Below are positions 60,044 through 64,000 of a DNA stretch of 64,000 nucleotides, one piece after another. The stretch is from Coleophoma eucalyptorum. Lineage: Eukaryota > Ascomycota > Leotiomycetes > Helotiales > Dermateaceae. The translations under genes and the position numbers were made by a program. Under the pieces are notes generated by a model that saw only the letters and a list, made by a program, of their open reading frames with translations, ran no database searches and had not been told where the DNA came from. Position 1 is the stretch's first letter. Each line of letters starts with the position of its first letter. The DNA lies in the NCBI GenBank assembly GCA_026120035.1, contig JALRME010000003.1, forward strand, positions 1,240,001 to 1,304,000. Direction: 5' to 3'.

Positions 60044-61028
60044 ATGGCCAGCTTTCGATCACCTGCGATACGTAACCTGATATCAGGCGCCGCGCCTTAT
60101 CTGCGAGCCAGCCAACGGCGATGGGCACAAGTCCACGATGTACGGTTCCTAGCTACTCAGCAGCCGGATCGGATCTTGGAGAAATATAAAGAGAAGCTTG
60201 CCAGGAAAGCTAAGGAGTAAGCGCTGTCCCCTGAATGAAGTGTGCGGACGAATCCTAACTTGATCCACCTGTAGGGAAGGACTTCAAGATGTCAACGAGC
60301 TGAAGGAAGTTTACAAGGAGAAGATCGAGAGCCTGAAGAAGAAAGCAACGGTCGAGATCCCCGCCGCAGAAACACTTCCAACACCACCTCCATCTCCTCA
60401 GAGTAGCTCACCATTCCCACCTCCACCACCTGCTCCAACGATACCTAGCCAAAAGCCAGCGGGGACCCCTGGCATGAAAACGCTCTCGTCGTACTTGGAC
60501 CTCGAAAAGATACGCGAACTCCCCCGTAAAGAGATTGAAGCTCTATGGCGTCTAAGACATGTTAACTCGGCACAATCTCTTTGCGCCAGTATCCCATTGC
60601 CAGTATATCGCACCATCGAGAGCACAGCGAAGAAGTTCCCGCAGTTCATCCTTCCGCTGCCGCGAGAGAACGGACCAACAGAGATCCATTTTCTACAATG
60701 GACTTTCCCGGCTCCTGATACAGTTGTCGTCTTATTTACGCATCTGGCCGAGTACAAGGTTAGAGGAGAATACGCTGAACCCCATACTACGGTGACACAC
60801 CATCTGGAATTGGCGGATGAGAAGGAATTGGTGCTTATGAAGGGAGATGTCATGGAAGGGAAGGGAGTCAGTGTCACAGAAGCACAGTGGTTGATCCTCT
60901 GCCTACAGAGATTCTATGGCGAGCAGGGCCAAGAAGCTGTTCGGAGGAATCTATTGGAAGGTTTTAAGAAGGGCGATGAACGATTCAATGTCGACGAATT
61001 GGTTCAAGAAGCCGAGAAGGTTGTTTAA
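60044..61028 (+). CDS. ATP11: Mitochondrial F1-ATPase assembly chaperone Atp11
   Basis: Two exons, 60044-60216 and 60275-61028, with a 58-nt GT-AG intron; 308 aa. The start at 60044 (MASFRSPAIRNLISGAAPYL) opens a mitochondrial targeting sequence rich in Arg and Ser without acids. A charged coiled stretch follows (ILEKYKEKLARKAKEEGLQD, about 43-62), then a Pro-rich linker (about 93-130). The conserved Atp11 core runs from KTLSSYLDLEKIRELPRKEI, through LWRLRHVNSAQSLCASIP and FILPLPRENGPTEIHFLQW, to a strand region around VTHHLELADEKELVLMKGD. The C-terminus is FNVDELVQEAEKVV. Atp11 binds free F1 beta subunits in the matrix and prevents their aggregation until the alpha-beta hexamer forms. Length is close to the yeast protein (about 318 aa). 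Confidence 0.95.
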
Positions 61029-62722
61029 GTATTAAGAGAACAGGAGTGTAAGATATGTATCTATAGAACTGTTTCCGAAGAGCTACAAACGTTATGTGGA
61101 AGCCTAGACGTAGAATCTATCAGATCAGGCATATCGCAACCCATGTTGCATGGCATTTCTTTATTCCAAGCTGTTCCATTTTTAACAGCTATCCAGGTAA
61201 TAGGCGGTCCCGTTAAAGTCAATCAGGAAAAAAGATATCCCATGAGACAAGTACACCACTGGCAGATAAAACGTTGGTTTAAACTCATATGCTGCCCTAC
61301 AGTAGCATCGGAAAATAAGAAGAACAAGCGTAGACAGGAATCCTCCTATCAACCCAGATGTCTAACATAAAGGTAACCGAGGATAAGCAGATTGCCTTGC
61401 ATGAAATATAATTCCTCTCAGTCATCGATGTTGATCATCATCCTACAACCTTAAGATCCATACATCCAACGAAACTTAATTTAAAATGTCCTTAGTATAG
61501 GTCCCTGCCATATAGCACAAGGTACTTCCGCACTCCGCTTAAGACAAAACTATCTTAGGAAGTCTAATACTATACAGCAAAAGTTAAGCGAGAAAAGGTA
61601 GCTCCTTAGCTTACCTAGGTAGGTACGTAAGGTACTGTATTATAACGCATTTTTTTCTATAAGATGCTTATACAAGTATAAAAAACCCATCTTAATGGTT
61701 CATTGATAAAGACATACTGTTACTATAAAAGCATCAGATGTGGCACAGCGCCAAAGAGGCTTTGGGTTAAGCTATGGACAAACTTCACATTGTTGAGATC
61801 TTCATGTACAGATCCACAACCATCTTGCAACTGTTATCATTTGTCTCACGCAAATCAGAGAAGTAGATGTTTCCGGGGTTTATACTGTGATGTTAGCTTC
61901 AGACAGGTCCCCAAGACGACACTAGCTATATAAAAGCCTGGCCTCTTACTTTAACCACAAGAGCTTTTACTTGTCATACAGCATCATAAAGTAAAAACAA
62001 GACAAAATAGGTACCGTAGGCAACGTAGCAATTTATTCCTTATCTCCCATTTCCCACTCCATCCCTTGGCCATAAACTAAATACTAGAAGTCAAGGCATT
62101 TGAAAATTGCATGTGCAAGGCGGATTCACTGTGTCCGCTTCAAAATAAACTAACAAGCACAAACCAAAAGACAAGAAAGAAAAGAAGAAAAGCCCGCAGT
62201 CCCAAAGCCATAAGAAACGAAAACACCATAAAACACCACGTTCCCAATCTATGAAAGAGCTTGCAAGAAAATTCGTTTCACTTTCACCGATCGTGTATCT
62301 TCTACCTGATGAATGCAGAAAACCAGCGTATGTGGGATGGTTGAAAAAGGAGAATCCGGTAGATGCAAGAAACGCAAGATACACAGTAAAGTAACGAAAA
62401 TGAAAAGATTAAAGCAGGGAAAAGGTAAGCAATTTGTGGGGATACCGAGCACTAAGAGGCTTTGAACATGTCGAGTTTGTACGGATGATGGTTAGGTGGC
62501 TGGATGACGGCAAACGCTTCAGTCAAAGGCGACAAGACTTCGTGATGCTGGGTGCAATAAGAGCTGAAAACACCGAAATCCGAACGATGAAAGAGAAGCA
62601 AAATGTTGTCTATAAGCTCGGTAAAAGGGTATCCGTCGTTCCACCTCATTGCTATCATATCCCTCCAAATAATTATGCACAAACATAATAAAGTCAAAAA
62701 CACCAACCGTGGGTCTGCACCA
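61029..62722. other. Intergenic region between convergent genes, with palindromic TACCTAGGTA
   Basis: 1.7 kb between ATP11 (plus) and the cyclin gene (minus), AT-rich. It includes TACCTAGGTA (61612-61621) followed by GTACGTAAGGTAC. The right third is probably the long 3' region of the cyclin gene. Short open frames only; no RNA gene recognised. Confidence 0.45.
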
Positions 62723-64000
62723 TTAAGGACCGCTAGGTTCCACCATAGGTGTATCCTCAGGATACGCCATATCAGCTGGAATAGATCCCTGCCTTTGAGC
62801 GATGATCTCGCGTGCATAGAACTCCACGAGCATGGTGCCATAGGCTTCTAATTCTTCCACCGGCACAGAAAGGCGGAAGTCATTCAGTACTAAGAATTGT
62901 AATTCGAGATGGTTGAGTTCAGCCAAGGGAAGACCTCCGACCTGCACAATGTTAGTCGAGCTCGTCAAAAGGGTTCTAAAAATCTTACCTTTGCATAACG
63001 AGAGTTGGTATAAAAGACGTCAGAAAAGAATTTACTGGCACAGGTCACGCCAGCTATGACCAGGCGATGGATGTTGAAACTATCAACAACGAAAAAATGT
63101 GACAGCGGGAATGGTACCGATTCCGGCTGTGGTGCATGAGTATACTGTGCTTTTTCTAAATCCTCCGCGCGTTCAGGAACGCTTCGTGCCGATGCTGGGC
63201 TGTCGGCCAAATCTGAACCATCTGCCGAATACCCTGTCGAAGGACGAGAATCCTCGTGCTGATCAACTGATTCTCTTCGCAAAGCTTCCATAGGCGCAGC
63301 ATTGACACGCTCTGTCATCCGATCGAAGTATACCAGAAGACTTAAGAAAACCTCATACGTCGTGGGGCAGTATTTATGTATTCGGCTCAAATAACTCAGA
63401 ATGGTAATGCTCGGAACATTCTTACCATGGAAAGAAAGTACACTCGAGGAGTGTCCTGTCATATTGACAGAATCTTTCTCTGAGGGCAGAGATCGATGCA
63501 AATTATCATGTTGGCGATCATTAGTTGTAGTGATTTTAGTGAGTAGCCCAGCCACCATCTCAATGATATCGGTAATAGGCATCTCGCTGATTTCGTACTT
63601 CAGTGCTGGATCATCTGCAGTCCGCCGCCTGCCTGATTGTCCTCGGTGGGAAAGAAACTCCTCGCTGGCGAAATCTTGTATATGAGCCAGATCGCGCACT
63701 TTTATCGTATTGCTCCCATATTTCTGCACATCGTTCAACGAACGAGATGACCTGGTCAGAGGCTCATGCTTGACTGCTGTTGCTGGCGAGGAATTTGTAC
63801 CAGCCTTCGATCCTCCTCCTGCTGCTGCTTCCTGCTCGTGCAGTTTTCGTGCAAAAGGTGCTTCGGCTTCAGAGAAGTGCTGTTGGCTCGTGAAAGGTGG
63901 CTTTGAATAGGTAGTTGCTGTCGGACTCGAACTCTTAGGAGGAGAAGGCGGCTTCTCTGACTTCACAGGCGCCCTGGGAGATGCCTTCACTTCTCCCGTT
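62723..64000 (-). CDS. Pho80/Pcl-type cyclin, C-terminal part (gene runs off the right edge)
   Basis: Two exons on the minus strand within the window: beyond 64000 to 62989, and 62941-62723, joined by a 47-nt GT-AG intron; 411 codons plus stop are visible. No ATG in the proper frame is found before the edge, so the start lies outside. The first about 160 residues are Ser/Pro/Lys-rich and disordered. The PF08613-type cyclin fold runs from ISEMPITDIIEMVAGLLTKI and VPSITILSYLSRIHKYCPTT, through HFFVVDSFNIHRLVIAGVT and SKFFSDVFYTNSRYAKVGG, to LAELNHLELQFLVLNDFRL. An acidic/Ser-rich insertion (about 235-285) splits the box. These cyclins partner the Pho85-type kinase in phosphate sensing, glycogen control and morphogenesis. 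The arrangement resembles Neurospora PREG and Aspergillus PhoB/Pcl proteins, but the exact paralogue is not certain. Confidence 0.88.

Overview
The window is nuclear DNA of a filamentous ascomycete (Pezizomycotina). Genes are dense and carry short 45-120 nt introns, and the sterol 14-alpha-demethylase, kinesin, 2EXR and DGAT2 proteins all have a Pezizomycotina look. The start of the CYP51 protein and the 2EXR gene fit Leotiomycetes best, but that placement is an inference. I saw no rRNA, tRNA, CRISPR array, intact transposon or secondary-metabolite cluster. The content is mostly core metabolism and housekeeping.

Layout. 1-723: 5' part of an unrecognised low-complexity protein (minus). 3.1-5.4 kb: a histidine-phosphatase gene and an STK19-family gene, divergent. 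7.7-10.8 kb: a KipA/Kip2-type kinesin with a 2.3 kb leader/promoter. 10.8-14.0 kb: a 3.2 kb gene-free, microsatellite-rich stretch before a FUT8-like (GT23) type II membrane protein. 17.1-19.8 kb: a secreted six-exon GH3 beta-glucosidase. 21.3-22.0 kb: a 2EXR protein, divergent from MSH3 (23.2-26.5 kb). 27.0-31.1 kb: DGAT2 and CYP51 in tandem, both lipid/sterol enzymes of the ER. 32.3-33.8 kb: an Izh3/PAQR protein. 34.6-35.8 kb: a Cys-rich, Ala/Thr-repeat surface protein. 35.9-36.9 kb: an HPP membrane protein. 38.0-41.6 kb: an MBD4-like DNA glycosylase directly downstream of an unknown nuclear-looking protein on the same strand. 42.3-47.2 kb: cytochrome c1, DAHP synthase and NAD-glycerol-3-phosphate dehydrogenase, all minus. 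48.4-53.2 kb: glycogen debranching enzyme, divergent from GPD. 53.5-57.7 kb: a peroxisomal 4CL-like ligase and an UNC93-like transporter (minus). 60.0-61.0 kb: ATP11. 62.7-64.0 kb: 3' part of a Pho80/Pcl-type cyclin (minus).

Exon structures were worked out by hand from GT-AG (once GC-AG) sites, frame continuity and family conservation. They are internally consistent in frame but not checked against transcripts. Genome-maintenance genes (STK19-like, MSH3, MBD4-like) are frequent here, but nothing shows that they are linked functionally. The most interesting spots are the 81-bp duplication over the start of the MBD4-like gene together with its 122-bp-upstream partner, the FUT8-like gene behind a very long microsatellite-rich region, the GC-AG intron in CYP51, and the Cys-rich surface protein.
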